Below, piece by piece: positions 53,021-64,000 of a stretch of DNA of 64,000 bases. The notes beneath the pieces are model-generated. The model was given only the letters and a program-made list of their open reading frames with translations, made no database searches and was not told the origin of the DNA. The stretch is from Acanthaster planci (taxonomy: Eukaryota; Echinodermata; Asteroidea; Valvatida; Acanthasteridae), in assembly GCF_001949145.1 (NCBI RefSeq), contig NW_019091359.1, positions 1,673,070 through 1,737,069 of the forward strand. Reading direction: 5' to 3'. Each line of letters begins with the position of its first letter. The first letter of the stretch is position 1. Made by a program: the position numbers and the translations under genes.

Positions 53021-53683
53021 ATGGCAAATGTTGGGCAGTTTGTTCTGGAGTTAGTGGCGGTGCTGCTGGCATTCGTAATACAGGTATTACAGTATTACAG
53101 GTTTATGAAGGGGACTTTGAAAACACTGTGTTTCTCACCAAGACTAAGAAAGAGCTCAAACTTAAACTGATCCTAAAAGACATCACACTGCTCAAGCAGG
53201 GGAACTGGCCCATCGACATCGACGACCTCTGGCCAATGGGAGAAGAGGATGAGGACCAGGGGTCAGAGGACAACCAATCAGAAGCCACCACACTTGAGCC
53301 AACGACTATCACCGAGACCGTCACCGAAGGAGCCATAAAACAAGGGAGCCACGAGCGAAGCCACGACAGCATCGGGGAAGCCTACCACTAACGAACTGTC
53401 GACTGCCAGCGAGGTTGCCACCGAGGCGCCAACAACAGATGCCGGGCTTGCAACGACGGAAAACGCTACTGCTTCCGAGGGGCCACGGGCCGGAGAGGCA
53501 GCTACCGATGTGGGAATGAGCACAGAGCAGGCGGAGGTGACCGTGTCTTCTATGGCTCCAGACCGCGGTGACGAACCTAAACACAAGAAGCACTGGCTGC
53601 ACGAAGCGGCTGGAAAGATCCTCAAGTTGTTCACGTGGCTACCTAAACATATCATTAAAAAGAAACTTCATACTTTCCACTAA
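53021..53683 (+). pseudogene. Frame-disrupted paralogue of the LILKAI-module gene
   Basis: From the ATG at 53021 a 21-residue hydrophobic signal sequence (MANVGQFVLELVAVLLAFVI and Q) ends at 53083. A 17-nt segment 53084-53100 that starts gta and ends cag follows, then a last-exon-like block in another frame: VYEGDFENTVF, one module LKLKLILKDITLLK, and the acidic segment GNWPIDIDDLWPMGEEDEDQ. Near 53335-53344 the homologous frame shifts back, and a Thr/Ala/Glu-rich linker and cationic tail (KILKLFTWLPKHIIKKK) run to TAA at 53681. The 17-nt piece looks like a remnant of a nearly deleted intron. Two frame breaks suggest a pseudogene, but single-base assembly error at the AAAA run cannot be excluded. 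The four upstream module exons have no counterpart here. Confidence 0.7.
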
Positions 53684-54245
53684 TTAATGTCTCGCCATCT
53701 TCTTGACCCAAACGAGGCAGACGAATTAATTATTCCCACCATCCTAAACATTGCCTAGGCCTATCGTGTTACACTACTTCTGTCAGTTTTACTTCTTTTA
53801 AATTAATGTACGTTAATGCTATCAAAGTGATCTTGACATTTTCTAAAATCATTTTAATTTCTGTTTCAATTACCAGAAAGCTAATTTATTGGACAATTTC
53901 GATTAAATGCTTGCACCTGACAAAGTATAAAAACACTTAAAAATAATTAAAATATGAAACATTTATTTAAAAAGGGAGTGTTGTTCAGTAGAAACTAAAA
54001 TTGTATATTAAGACCAAAGTTCATTTACTTTTGACTGATTCGAGAACGCCTCGCAAATGATAATTGCAACAATGTTGCTTAGCTAGTGGCTAAGGCCAGC
54101 TACAAACGACGACTTTCTGCTGTCTAATACAAATTTTGGGTCATTAGGCACGGCGGAAGTTTGACGTTTTGAAGCGGGCCTAACTTCAACCAGCGACAGC
54201 TGTGTCAACCCACATTGGTCGAGTTTTCCTGGTACCTGACCGTAC

Positions 54246-54948
54246 TGTGGCGGAATCCTCCCCTAGACTCGCCAGCGTCGTCCACCTGGGGCAGGCGACT
54301 TCCTTCGGGCGAACCTGGGAAGGGTACGTACCCTGAGTAGGGCCTCGGCCGTCCTACGAGCGGTCTAATAAGAAGGCAAGGGGAGCAGACTCGTTGCGGG
54401 GAAGTCTACCACCAGGCACCGGGGCACACTCTCATGCGCTCACACGCACACCACACACGAACAAAGGGGTTGGATACAACCAACTAACGGATCAAGCCAA
54501 AGGACTCTGGGACAGACCGATGTACTTATTATTAGACACGTAGGTGCTCCCTAATTAGGTGTCAGTTCTGCTTCTGGGCAACGAACAACTCAACAATGAC
54601 CAACAGGGCAGATTCCTCCTTCTTGCCTCCACTTTAGGGTTCCACTCACCCTGGTACACGGCTCAGCTCGGCTTCACTCGGTGCAAACCTAGTCACCAGA
54701 GCACAAACGCGGAGGTTGGGCGCAAGAGGAGCAGGAAAGTACGGCGCAGCGTCGACAGGCGTGCAGCCCGAGAGAGCGCTGCGACAGAAGGGGCAGATCG
54801 CGCGCAAGCCACGCGCTTATATACCCGCGCCGGGTACCAACGCCCAACACAATAAGTGTGCGCAACACGACGAGCTTGAGCATGAGTACCAGCGTCCATA
54901 AACTTCCGTAATGGTTACAACTGTCCAATAATTAACTGTCCCGCAACA
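54246..54948 (-). mobile_element. Solo LTR candidate
   Basis: Read on the minus strand the segment starts TGTTGCGGGAC and ends ATTCCGCCACA, so it has TG...CA ends with imperfect inverted termini. A TATATAAG box sits about 125 bp inside (54823-54816). Flanks are GTAC and GTAT, a possible 4-bp target duplication with one mismatch. No gag-pol sequence borders it. It is more GC-rich than its surroundings. Confidence 0.5.
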
Positions 54949-55745
54949 GTATTTTAGGCATAGGTTACCAGTCAAAAATGGACGTGTTGAAAAATTGGCC
55001 AACACTGTCAATGGTGTATAATTATGTATTCGATTGCCTTGTGCGAGTTTCCTCAACTGAAATTTTGGACTTTACTTTCCTTTGAAATATCCCCTCCAGA
55101 TCTACGAATTAGGGAGAAAATGAATATTTGGGCAATAAAGTAAGATCCAGCTTAAAAAATACGACAATCATCAAAATTATTCGCGTCCAGATTTGAGTCA
55201 AGTCGTTATCCGAGGGGTGTTTTCGTGGTTCGACCTCCTTAACATTAACCCTCAACTCTTCCAGCCCACTCTGAAGAGACGGAGAAATCAAAATAAAGAA
55301 AAGGAACAGTACAAAACAAAAGCAAAGGCCACTCCGATGTGAATTTAATGGAACGCAAAAGCAAAACTGTCTTAAAATGACGAAAAACGTCGCATGCGAA
55401 TAGCGCCACCTACTGTCCGACGGTTTCCAAGTCCACCGGACACATATTTGCCTTTATAATCGCTGGCAAGCATACAAAACTTCCAGCCAATGAATGACGC
55501 GAAACGGAACGATCTCAACCATGCAAAGCCCAAATTTAACCACAATCAAAGTTCTGATTTGAAGTTTGAATGTTATCCGCTTATTGCTCTTAGTTCACAT
55601 TCGTACATTTGTTTCATCGATTGGATTTTAGGCAACAAAGAACAAATAGGCCTTTCGCGAGTTAAATTGGAATGAAATCTGGTACACAGAGTTCTTTAAA
55701 ATCAGATAACAATAACATGACAATTGGAATTCTTCATACTGAAGC

Positions 55746-55917
55746 CACTGTTGCTATACCTCGTGATTCGGGGGCAAACTTTCCCTTAGTTACATAACAG
55801 ACGCCTTATAACAATACACTGTTCTCAATAGGTAAGGGCACAAAGGAACCAGTCTATTCCAGAGATGGTGGTCGCTATGCAAAAGCTTGCCCCGAATCAC
55901 GAGGTATGGCAACAGTG
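55746..55917. repeat. 172-bp inverted-repeat element
   Basis: Arms of about 31 nt, CACTGTTGCTATACCTCGTG... at 55746-55776 and its inverse at 55887-55917, differ at one or two positions and enclose ~110 bp. This is the structure of a very small MITE or foldback element. Confidence 0.75.
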
Positions 55918-57975
55918 TCTTTAGTCTGGGGAATTCAAATTATGTGTATGTACAATCAGATAACTAAGTGTACCAGATTTTATTCAAATTTAAGTCGTAA
56001 ATGGCTTATCAAAGTGTACCTCGAAAACTGCGTGCACTCCACTACTGTCACATCGTTAGAAACTCAAGTACTTTTTTGTCACATGGAATAATTCCATATA
56101 AAACTATTTTCATACACAGCAGCACAAAAGTTGATTCAAACAGGTGACAGAACTCATGATATGAGGTACACAGCACGTTTTTACTACCTTAGACCCTTCC
56201 TACTTTTAACCACAAAGGTACACATCACACAGAATTGTTGACATTTGCTGTACACGTTTATTTCATTTTCTCGGTAATAACATCCGCAGCAAGCAAGGTT
56301 GAAACAACTTTTTTTAAAACTGACAACATCTCATTGCCTTAATTTAAGATATTTTCATATCATTGCTAGGCAAACTAATTAATGAGAAGAGGCCAGAACT
56401 GGGGAATCTAACGGTTATCCTTGCGAATCAAGTCATAAAATGAGAGAAGTAACTTTACCCTGTAGCATGTTCCTTGGAGAAAAACGAGTTTAATTTCAAA
56501 TACGCATAAACCTGGGAATAACGCTCAACACATCTTTTCCTGATGCAAACACTGATTACATAAACTTTCATCATTTTCGTTCTAATGTAATGAGAAATTC
56601 TTGTTTGTGAGAAATGCAACAGAAAATAATGTGAATCGCTTTTATGCTTTCTAAAACGTAAAGCCCGAACAATTCCCCGACATTTTTTTCATCAGTTGAC
56701 AAACAGATCGATTCACTATGGCCAAGTTTGCCATTCTGGACAAGGAAAACATCAGTCTGAAAACTGGTTCTGTGACAAACCTGACAAATTTAGGCTCAGT
56801 ACGAAGGGATTAATTTCAGGAATTGATGGGATCGGCATCAAGCTCAGAAATGGACATGGGGGGCCACGGTAGATGTTTTGGTCAACAAAGCTCTGGCAAC
56901 ATTTCATGCTGGGGCTTTTTTTTAACAGAACAATAGAGGCAGAGTTTTGCCAAGATTCCAGTAAATTGTCGGGTCAAACAAAACGGTGTAGAGGAACCAC
57001 AGAAGTTTTTACCAAATCAAAAAACTGGAAGCATTCATGTTGAGCACTGTATCCAGAGACGTAAGCCCACTTTGTAAGTGAGGTGATCTAACTTTGTACT
57101 GTTTTGGATCAGTAAACAAATGAGGACCTAAGTTTTGGCCATGGTGATTACAGGGTGAGTGGGGCTGATGAGAAGTTGTGCAGGCAAAGACCAGAAAACA
57201 CGACAACAGGAAAGGAAAAAAACAAGATCCTTGGAAGAAAATGGAAGGATTATTATCAAAGCACCAATTATATCTGATATTGAACCAAAATGACTTTACA
57301 CTGAAAAAGGAACATGTTGAACATTTTGCTGGTTCTTAAACAAAATATTAATTAGACGCTTGTGGATGTTTTTGGATGCATGCTGCACATATAGCTGTGA
57401 TGGTAAAACTTCAAAGATCTTCAAATTCTGAATTAAATCTCAGACAAAAATGGGGCAAGAATTTCTTACTGTTGAATTGTTAAGACCAGACCTTTTTCCC
57501 CACAGAAATGTATTTCAGTGTCTGTTCCATTAAAAAAACACATGAAATAAATAAAAACCTAAATGCCATGTTGCAAAAGGTGCTCTTTTGATTTCTCTAT
57601 TTTGGAAAAAAAGCCACGTTTTGACCTGGGAATTTATGAAATTGCCAAGCAAATGTCCTCGGATAAACACTATCCAGCAAAAACTCTAATCCATAGCCAC
57701 AATTTTACGAACAGTTCACTGTAAAGTTTTTACAGCAAGAACCAATTTTGTGACCAAAGAACACAAACAATTACTACCATAAATATACCTCAATAGGGTG
57801 ACTTTTGTTTTTTACTTTAACGTTGTTTAGAAGACAACAAGTTGTGTTAACCTGGTGAGAGGGACCTCTCTGAATCTCATCACCTGACACTAGAAACGAG
57901 CCATGTGACGCAGCTTCCAACCAACTGATTGGCTGTTTGTTAAGTCACATGACGAGCACTTTGGTAGCTGATTGG
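55918..57975. other. Region downstream of ST7
   Basis: No coding exon was recognised. It probably includes the ST7 3' UTR; AATAAA on the minus strand at 56262-56257 is one candidate poly(A) signal, about 1.7 kb after the stop. Confidence 0.4.
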
Positions 57976-60900
57976 CTAAAGGCGTGTGAGCTGCTGCCAG
58001 AGGCTTGCAGGCACAATACTCTCAATCTTCTCCAGCAGGAAGCTGAAAGGAGCCGACAGTGAAGACAGGAACTGCGAACAAAAACAGCCGCACAAATAAT
58101 TATTTAAAAATGAAAATTATTCCAAGCTGTTCCGTTAAATCGTGTTTCCTTGTAAAATGACCACCCTTGAGGATAATGCAAAATACTGGCCTTTCTGGTG
58201 TGTCAAATGCTATATTGTCGGACAATGCGGGCGATCCACTATCAAGTGTGCCACCAGGAGGTGACAACAGAAAGGCCATTTTTTGAAGAGTGCATTGTGG
58301 GAAATGGTTGACAAATGGTACTCCTGGCTGCGTATGGGGAACTTGGCATTATTTCCAATGTTTATTTGTTAGGGAAAATAAATCATTAAGCTTATTTCAA
58401 GTAGCAGCGTTAAGTAATCCTTTCTACTTTCTATTGCGTAGAATGTGCCAATCTATCAAACGTTTCCCCAAACTGTCAACTGACACATGCTCAAATGGAA
58501 GGACAGGCAGTAAAGCTTTGATCCACCGTAAACCTGAAACATGGCATCTCCATGGCAACATCTTGGTGGAGCAGTGCATTGTGAATCCTTTCTATTTAAC
58601 TCCTGAGAGAAAAACTGGAACTAGCTCAAATTAGTTTTTGCTTCACTTTATGTTACAAGGGATGAGACATTTGGAGCCAAGCAAAACAGAACGCTGTGTA
58701 GCTTTTAGTGCAAGTTCACTCCAAAAGGACAGCAATGACAAGCCAGTAGCAGAAACCTCGCAAAGAGCTCAGTGCCATCACTGTCAATTAACCAAGATTT
58801 GTAACAATTTATTTAGTTGGTCGATTTTTGTACGGCTAAAGTGGTCCACCTCCACCTTGTAAGGTTCCAGGAGCAACCCTCAGCAACTGTGAATGGTAGC
58901 CATCTTGCAGGGCAGCTCTTTTGTTCCACAGGGAAACCTCCTTTGTGCATACCCCGTGCAACAAAGGCACTGTCCTGCAAGATGGCAGCCATGCAAACCC
59001 TCTATAGTTTGACTTACCGCTTTAGCGATAACTCCCATCGGTTCAGGAAACTGGTGAGTTAGCAGGGCCAGCAGCGCGGTGAACGTGCAGAGGCCGGCTG
59101 TGAACAGGATGAAGAAGGGGAGTTCTTTCTTTGGGTAGACTGACACCTCGTGGAAGGCTGGTGGGGAACATGGAATATGGAGGGAAAAAAAGGATGGAAA
59201 GTCAATTGTTGGCTGTGAAGCCAATAAGATTCACATGTATTCTGGTACTATCCAAGTTTCACAGTACCAGTCTAAATCGACCCCAGATTTCTCACCAAAA
59301 AATGTCTTTGGAATACTCAAAACTTGATAAATTGTGGCAAAGAACTGCTTATATACAAAACTTAGGTTCTGAAGGATTACAAAGAATAAAGTGGTTGACA
59401 TTCAGAAAGATGGATGTCAAAATCATCAAGGTTTTTACATTTTAGAACTTGCTATCAATTTTTCATGCACTTGTTGTAACTGTTAGCTGTAATTCAAGAA
59501 CATTCTAAAGAACCTGAAATCTATTTTACTAATTCAATTACAGTTCAAAGTTTCTGAGGCTTGTGCACTGCCTAACTACAGGGATCAACTGCTCCAGAAG
59601 TGCTATTACAAAATCAGAATTGGTTTCCTTCCACTCCAGCCAGGCTGGGTGTGAATTTCAATAAATTGGATACGCTCAGGGATAACAAGAGACAATTTAC
59701 AGGGTAGGAGCTCCCTGTCGACGCTTTCCGTGCAGCTGGGGTAAGGGTAGAACAGGTGGCCCTTCTCCAGCGGGCTGGGGATCATCCGGAACGTGCCCTC
59801 CCACGTGCAGTGGAGCAGCTGCAGGGCGCCGTCCACCCGCTTCCAGTGGGGGAGGTGGAAGAAGGTGTAGGCAATGGCCTCGCTGTCTCCCCGCTTCAGG
59901 ATGTGCTCCGGAGGCAGGATGAAGCTCTTGAGCTCCAGCAGATACTGGGAGGAGAAGTGGGCAAGAGTTGTGGGATGACGAGATATCCACCGAACATCCG
60001 GTAGAGAAGGTTGGGACAATGACAACAATAAAGTACTATCACTTTTGGGGTCTATTCAAGATTCAAGATTTCTGATGCTTTTAATTTGAATCTGCTTGCA
60101 ACAAGCCTCCATAATGCAATTTTTATCATTTACAACAACAGAAAATTTTCCCTTCCTTTTCATGAATTTTGTATTCAAATATTCAAATTCGAAAAATAAT
60201 ATTTGAATATTCGACAATCGATCAAATATTCGGTTATGCGGATATTCGGCACAGCCCTAGTGAGGGAAGCACAACCGAACCGATAACCCAACGTGTACGA
60301 GGGAACCAAGGATCCTACAAATTCAAATTTCTAGACTTGCTTTACCTTTGGTACATGGGGGTTGAACTCCACGGCTCTGTGAATGGCTTCAACGGCATTC
60401 ATTTCAGCTGTGGTTAGGCCCCGCTTGGAAGCAACCTCAGGAGAAAATCTGCACAGTGGGAACATTTCTTCGGTTGTTACGTGTTGATTTTACGGCTATC
60501 TTTACACTGCAAATTTTCCTGGAGACTTATCCAGTGATCAGATTTTGAACCCATAACTGGGGTGGCGTCACTCTCAGGCAGTACGTGAGGGTACGTGAGG
60601 GTGCATTAAATGCCTCATCGACAACTAAGGAATGCCTAAGGTCTAAGAACACGTCAATAAGTGTGGTCCAATCAATCTATCTGCAGAAGAACATAAGGGA
60701 GATGTTGGTGGCACTGACAATCCCCAACACTGGCTGTGTGTGTTCCACACATGGCCTGGAAAATCTTCACAAACTCCACAACACTGAAATCACAGAAACA
60801 ACGCCCTTAGTTGTCGAGGAAAGAACAGACATTTCCAAAATGTTTTAAAAAGTACATTTTTCAATACAGTTCACCTGAAAGGGACGTCAAAAAGTATTCA

Positions 60901-63145
60901 TAACAGAGGAAGAGAACAAAATTGCAGAAACTTTGTGTCAAAAAAAATATTCATTGCTGCTACCCTTTGAAAACACGTACGTCACGGAAGGTAACCACCT
61001 ATGAGCTGACAGAAAAAAAATTCAGAAATCAGGAAAAATCCTGACAAATCTCACCCCTGCAGTACAAAATGAGCAATGATAAAAATGATGGTTGAGAATT
61101 CTGTGGCTAGCAGACGTGTGAAGTCCAACCTGGACCCAATTTCATGGCACTGCTTTACAATCAACAGAAAAGTCATGCTTACTGCAGCATGATATTTTGC
61201 TAACCATAGGCACTCTTCCATGGAAGTGCTCGGTGTGGTTGGGCTAACGGTCATGTGCGCAGAGAGATTTCCACTGTTGCATCGTTAAGTTAAGCAAAGT
61301 TTTCTGCCGAGGGTAGCGTGCCTTCTGCTGCGCTTGCTGCTTACGATCTCTGTGAAATACACGGTGCCCCTGTCAGCATCAAATCTTGAGCTCAGCAGCA
61401 CCATGAAATTGGGCCCTGGACAATTTAGCGAGTACAAACGAAATCCATCCTCGACTCAACTCACTTGTCACAGACCGCCCTGGCCTTGAGCAAGGCGGCC
61501 GTGTAGCAGATGGTGGCAGACTTGGGCAAGCTGATGTCATCATACTTGGCCAGCAGTGCCTGCACGTCTGCATAGTACTGCATCTCCAGGAGAGCCTCAA
61601 TCAGGTTCTCGTGGATTTGGAACATGCTTACGACCGGGAACTCTTTGATAAGCTGAAACAAGAAATCAATCAGACGAAAAAATAAACTACTGGGCATTTG
61701 AGTTCGAGTCTGGAGCAACAAGAATGGTACACATGCACAAAATGCTGTATGTAAAGGTGGGGAAAGCCGTTCAATGTTCAAGCACTCTAAAAAATCCACA
61801 CTCTTAAGGCACACGAGTAGTTTTCTTGGAAAATCAAATAAATCCCACAAAATCCACCACCGTGTGGGAAATCAGTGATGGAATTTAATGGATCCGGGAG
61901 TGTTCTGGTACTGTAAGAGCTGTATGTTTTGTGTGATCACTGTTTTCACATTTAACTGAACAAGTACAAGTAATCTTTGTGTCAGAAATCAAGTTAACAC
62001 TGTGAACATTCCAATCACTTCATTAATACTGGAAAGACTGAGGTCTCGGGGCAAGTAGGTTGCATTATTTTTCACAATCAGTTCAAGATGCAGTTCCACT
62101 TTTTTTTCGAAAAATCCAATTATGTAAAGTAAGTTGAAATGCATCAACTTACATCACGCATTATCTTGACCGCTTCTTTTGTGCGACCAAGCTTGCGCAT
62201 ACACATTGCAAGACGACGCTTGTTGTAGACTAAGATGTTCAAATCTCTCCCTGAGTAAGATAAAAACAGGTAATCAATTCCAAATTTACTGAAGAAAATC
62301 CATGCTGAACAAGAATTTTTATGGAATTTTTCCATTTATTTCTGGAACGATAGGGAAAAGTCAAGTGCCTTGTTGATGGGGAAAGAGATTTTAGTTTTTA
62401 GGAAAAAAACTTTCAGGAACAGTGAGTTAAAGTAAAACCTGCCCATTCAGCTGGACAGTGAAAGTTTGCACCGCCAGGAACCAGGGATGCTTCAAGGTGA
62501 GACAAGAAACACTACACCATAATGTCTTCATGATGATACCTTTCAAATTCTTTCCTCATACAAGTGTAGTGTCTCCATGGCAACTGCTATCAATGCAAAG
62601 CATTTTCTGTTCATATACACTAACCCTTGACTTTGCATTACTTGCTGACGTGAATGGTTTGGCTGTATGGGGCATGTAAGTAGCATGCCAGAGCAAGTCA
62701 ACCTTGAAATTTTTTTTTTAAATAACATGTTTAACTGTTCGTACAATGAATTTCCAACACCTGCTTCAAATATTTTTTTCTTTTTAAATGGGGTTTTAAG
62801 ATTTTGCAAGCAAACAATTTGTGGAGAACTAAAGCAAACCCTTTCAGTTTCTTTAAAAGATTCTTTTTGGAGAAGGTTGAGCATTGATAGGGAAATCCAC
62901 GGACTAAATCCAAAATAACTCCCAAACCAAACCACACTGTATGTTCGGGTTTCTCTGTTATCTCTCATGTTATCAATGGAATTCAGAAGATTCACTCACG
63001 GTGTATTTTCTCGTGCGTAGGGCTGTGGTGCTGCAGTTGTTGACTGCGCTTGAAGTTACAGTCAGCTGATTTGAGCGCCTGTCGAAACAGTCGCTCGGCC
63101 TCAGCTATTGTCGTGCACTCCTCCTCCGCCAGGAGAATCAAGCAG
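57976..63145 (-). CDS. ST7: ST7 (suppressor of tumorigenicity 7 family), C-terminal seven exons, partial
   Basis: Exons 63145-63000, 62250-62153, 61652-61465, 60448-60346, 59944-59701, 59157-59018 and 58071-57976 join in frame to about 338 residues; the N-terminal part lies beyond the window. Landmarks shared with vertebrate ST7/ST7L are [86 protein letters not shown] and the end SLWQQLTRL. The sixth exon carries a hydrophobic membrane segment ([19 protein letters not shown]). The family is a multi-pass membrane protein with TPR-like helices; its biochemical role is not settled. The last exon matches the long vertebrate C-terminal isoform. Wnt2 is downstream on the same strand, a neighbour relationship kept in vertebrates. 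Confidence 0.95.
60172..60260. mobile_element. hAT-like MITE end (ATTCGAATATTCG ... CACAGCCCTAG)
   Basis: Degenerate TATTCAAATATTCGA words lead to GCACAGCCCTAG, the inverse of the CTAGGGCTGTGC end common to hAT-type nonautonomous elements. It lies in an ST7 intron. The other end was not found. Confidence 0.4.
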
Positions 63146-64000
63146 CTGCACAACTGGCGAAGAGAATTGAGCGGGATTGATTAAAATGGAATAATTTCAA
63201 ATACCGATACACGTATGGTGTAGTGTCATAGAGCCAGACGTGTCTCAAGGAGATGTCATTTTATACCATCAGTGTGGGAACAGATCGACAACCAGCCATT
63301 CCATCTGCATAAGAACTCAGTAATTGTATGATTTTGGATTTCCACAACTAACAACAGTATAACCGGGTCACACAAAATGGGCCTTAATGCCCTTCTTTTA
63401 CTAATTTGTACTTCTTGCTAGAAAGAGTAAACTGTAAACATCTTTGTTTAGATGAATTTCTCAGTTTGGTATCCTGATAAAATTGGACACACTATGAGAA
63501 CAGTTCCCACTTAATCAAAATACTGCACGATTCCTTTCAAGTTCCTCATCTTAAAGTGGTTCTGGTGACTTCAGAGTTTTTGTACTCAGCAAATAAACAA
63601 GAAAGAAGAGGCGATTAGCAAACAAGATAATATAGCCAAGATGTTAACAGTGAACAGAAAACGTGGTCTCTTTAAGAAAAATGCTTGATGGTGTGCTGTG
63701 CTCCAAACTCTTGCTAGTTTGGATTGACAACTTAGGTATGATGTAAATGTAAAGTCAAACACACGTTATACACGTACATGTGGCATACAGTGACGGCAGA
63801 TAATGGTCACCTGCCAATGCTCGTATTTTTTCACTACAGGTACATGTACGTGTACATCTCCAAGTAAAATATGTACTCATCAAAATGCAACACAGTTTCT
63901 GTGCACCTGTTTTCCTCTACAGAATACTAAAGTATGCCATAAAAATACTCTTAGAGCCAAAATTAAAACATGCACAGCAGGCTGCTTGGCAATTTGGGGG
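63146..64000. other. ST7 intron sequence to the window edge
   Basis: No further ST7 exon was recognised before the window ends. TACATGTAC-type palindromes occur near 63775-63850. Confidence 0.5.

Noticed and set aside
52906-53100. In-frame upstream extension of the LILKAI paralogue block
   Set aside because: It gives no signal sequence and crosses an apparent splice acceptor (tattacag) homologous to the one in the intact gene; the ATG at 53021 gives a much better signal peptide.
53103-53655. Minus-strand open frames (89-125 codons)
   Set aside because: They are antisense shadows of the LILKAI paralogue, whose homology to the intact gene fixes the coding strand.

Overview
The window is animal nuclear DNA: intron-rich genes with GT-AG splice sites, tRNA-derived SINEs, DNA-transposon and LTR remnants, and assembly N's. 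Gene content (an invertebrate-type Wnt2, ST7, ACY1 and ABHD14 of bilaterian type) plus the many AGGCCTA and TACATGTA words suggest an invertebrate deuterostome. An echinoderm or hemichordate is my first guess and a cephalochordate the alternative; this is inference only.

Layout. 0.5-13.5 kb (minus): aminoacylase-1 (ACY1), 15 coding exons, with one internal exon present as two adjacent alternative copies. 13.1-19.8 kb: a tandem ~3.3-kb duplication, each copy carrying ACY1 exon 1 plus a ~2.9-kb foldback-like transposon; single N's sit at both copy starts, so it may be an assembly artefact. 19.8-23.9 kb: spacer with a minisatellite and a retroelement-like hairpin. 23.9-27.8 kb (plus): ABHD14-type serine hydrolase, five exons. 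27.8-32.7 kb: spacer. 32.7-42.9 kb (minus): Wnt2, five exons, with an unusual basic C-terminal extension. 46.9-50.1 kb (minus): a six-exon gene of a family I do not recognise, encoding a secreted protein with five copies of an LKLxLILKAI module, an acidic segment, a Thr/Glu-rich linker and a strongly cationic Trp/Lys tail. 53.0-53.7 kb (plus): a shorter, frame-disrupted paralogue in head-to-head orientation. 54.2-54.9 kb: solo-LTR candidate. 58.0-63.1 kb (minus): the C-terminal seven coding exons of ST7, which continues beyond the window.

Two gene pairs that are neighbours in vertebrates (ABHD14-ACY1 and WNT2-ST7) lie together here within 64 kb, with altered relative orientations. The most novel item is the head-to-head pair of LILKAI-module genes between Wnt2 and ST7. 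Its signal peptide, acidic middle and cationic amphipathic tail are consistent with a host-defence peptide precursor, but that function is inference. All exon boundaries were derived by reading splice sites and reading frames and by comparison with remembered vertebrate proteins; no search was run.
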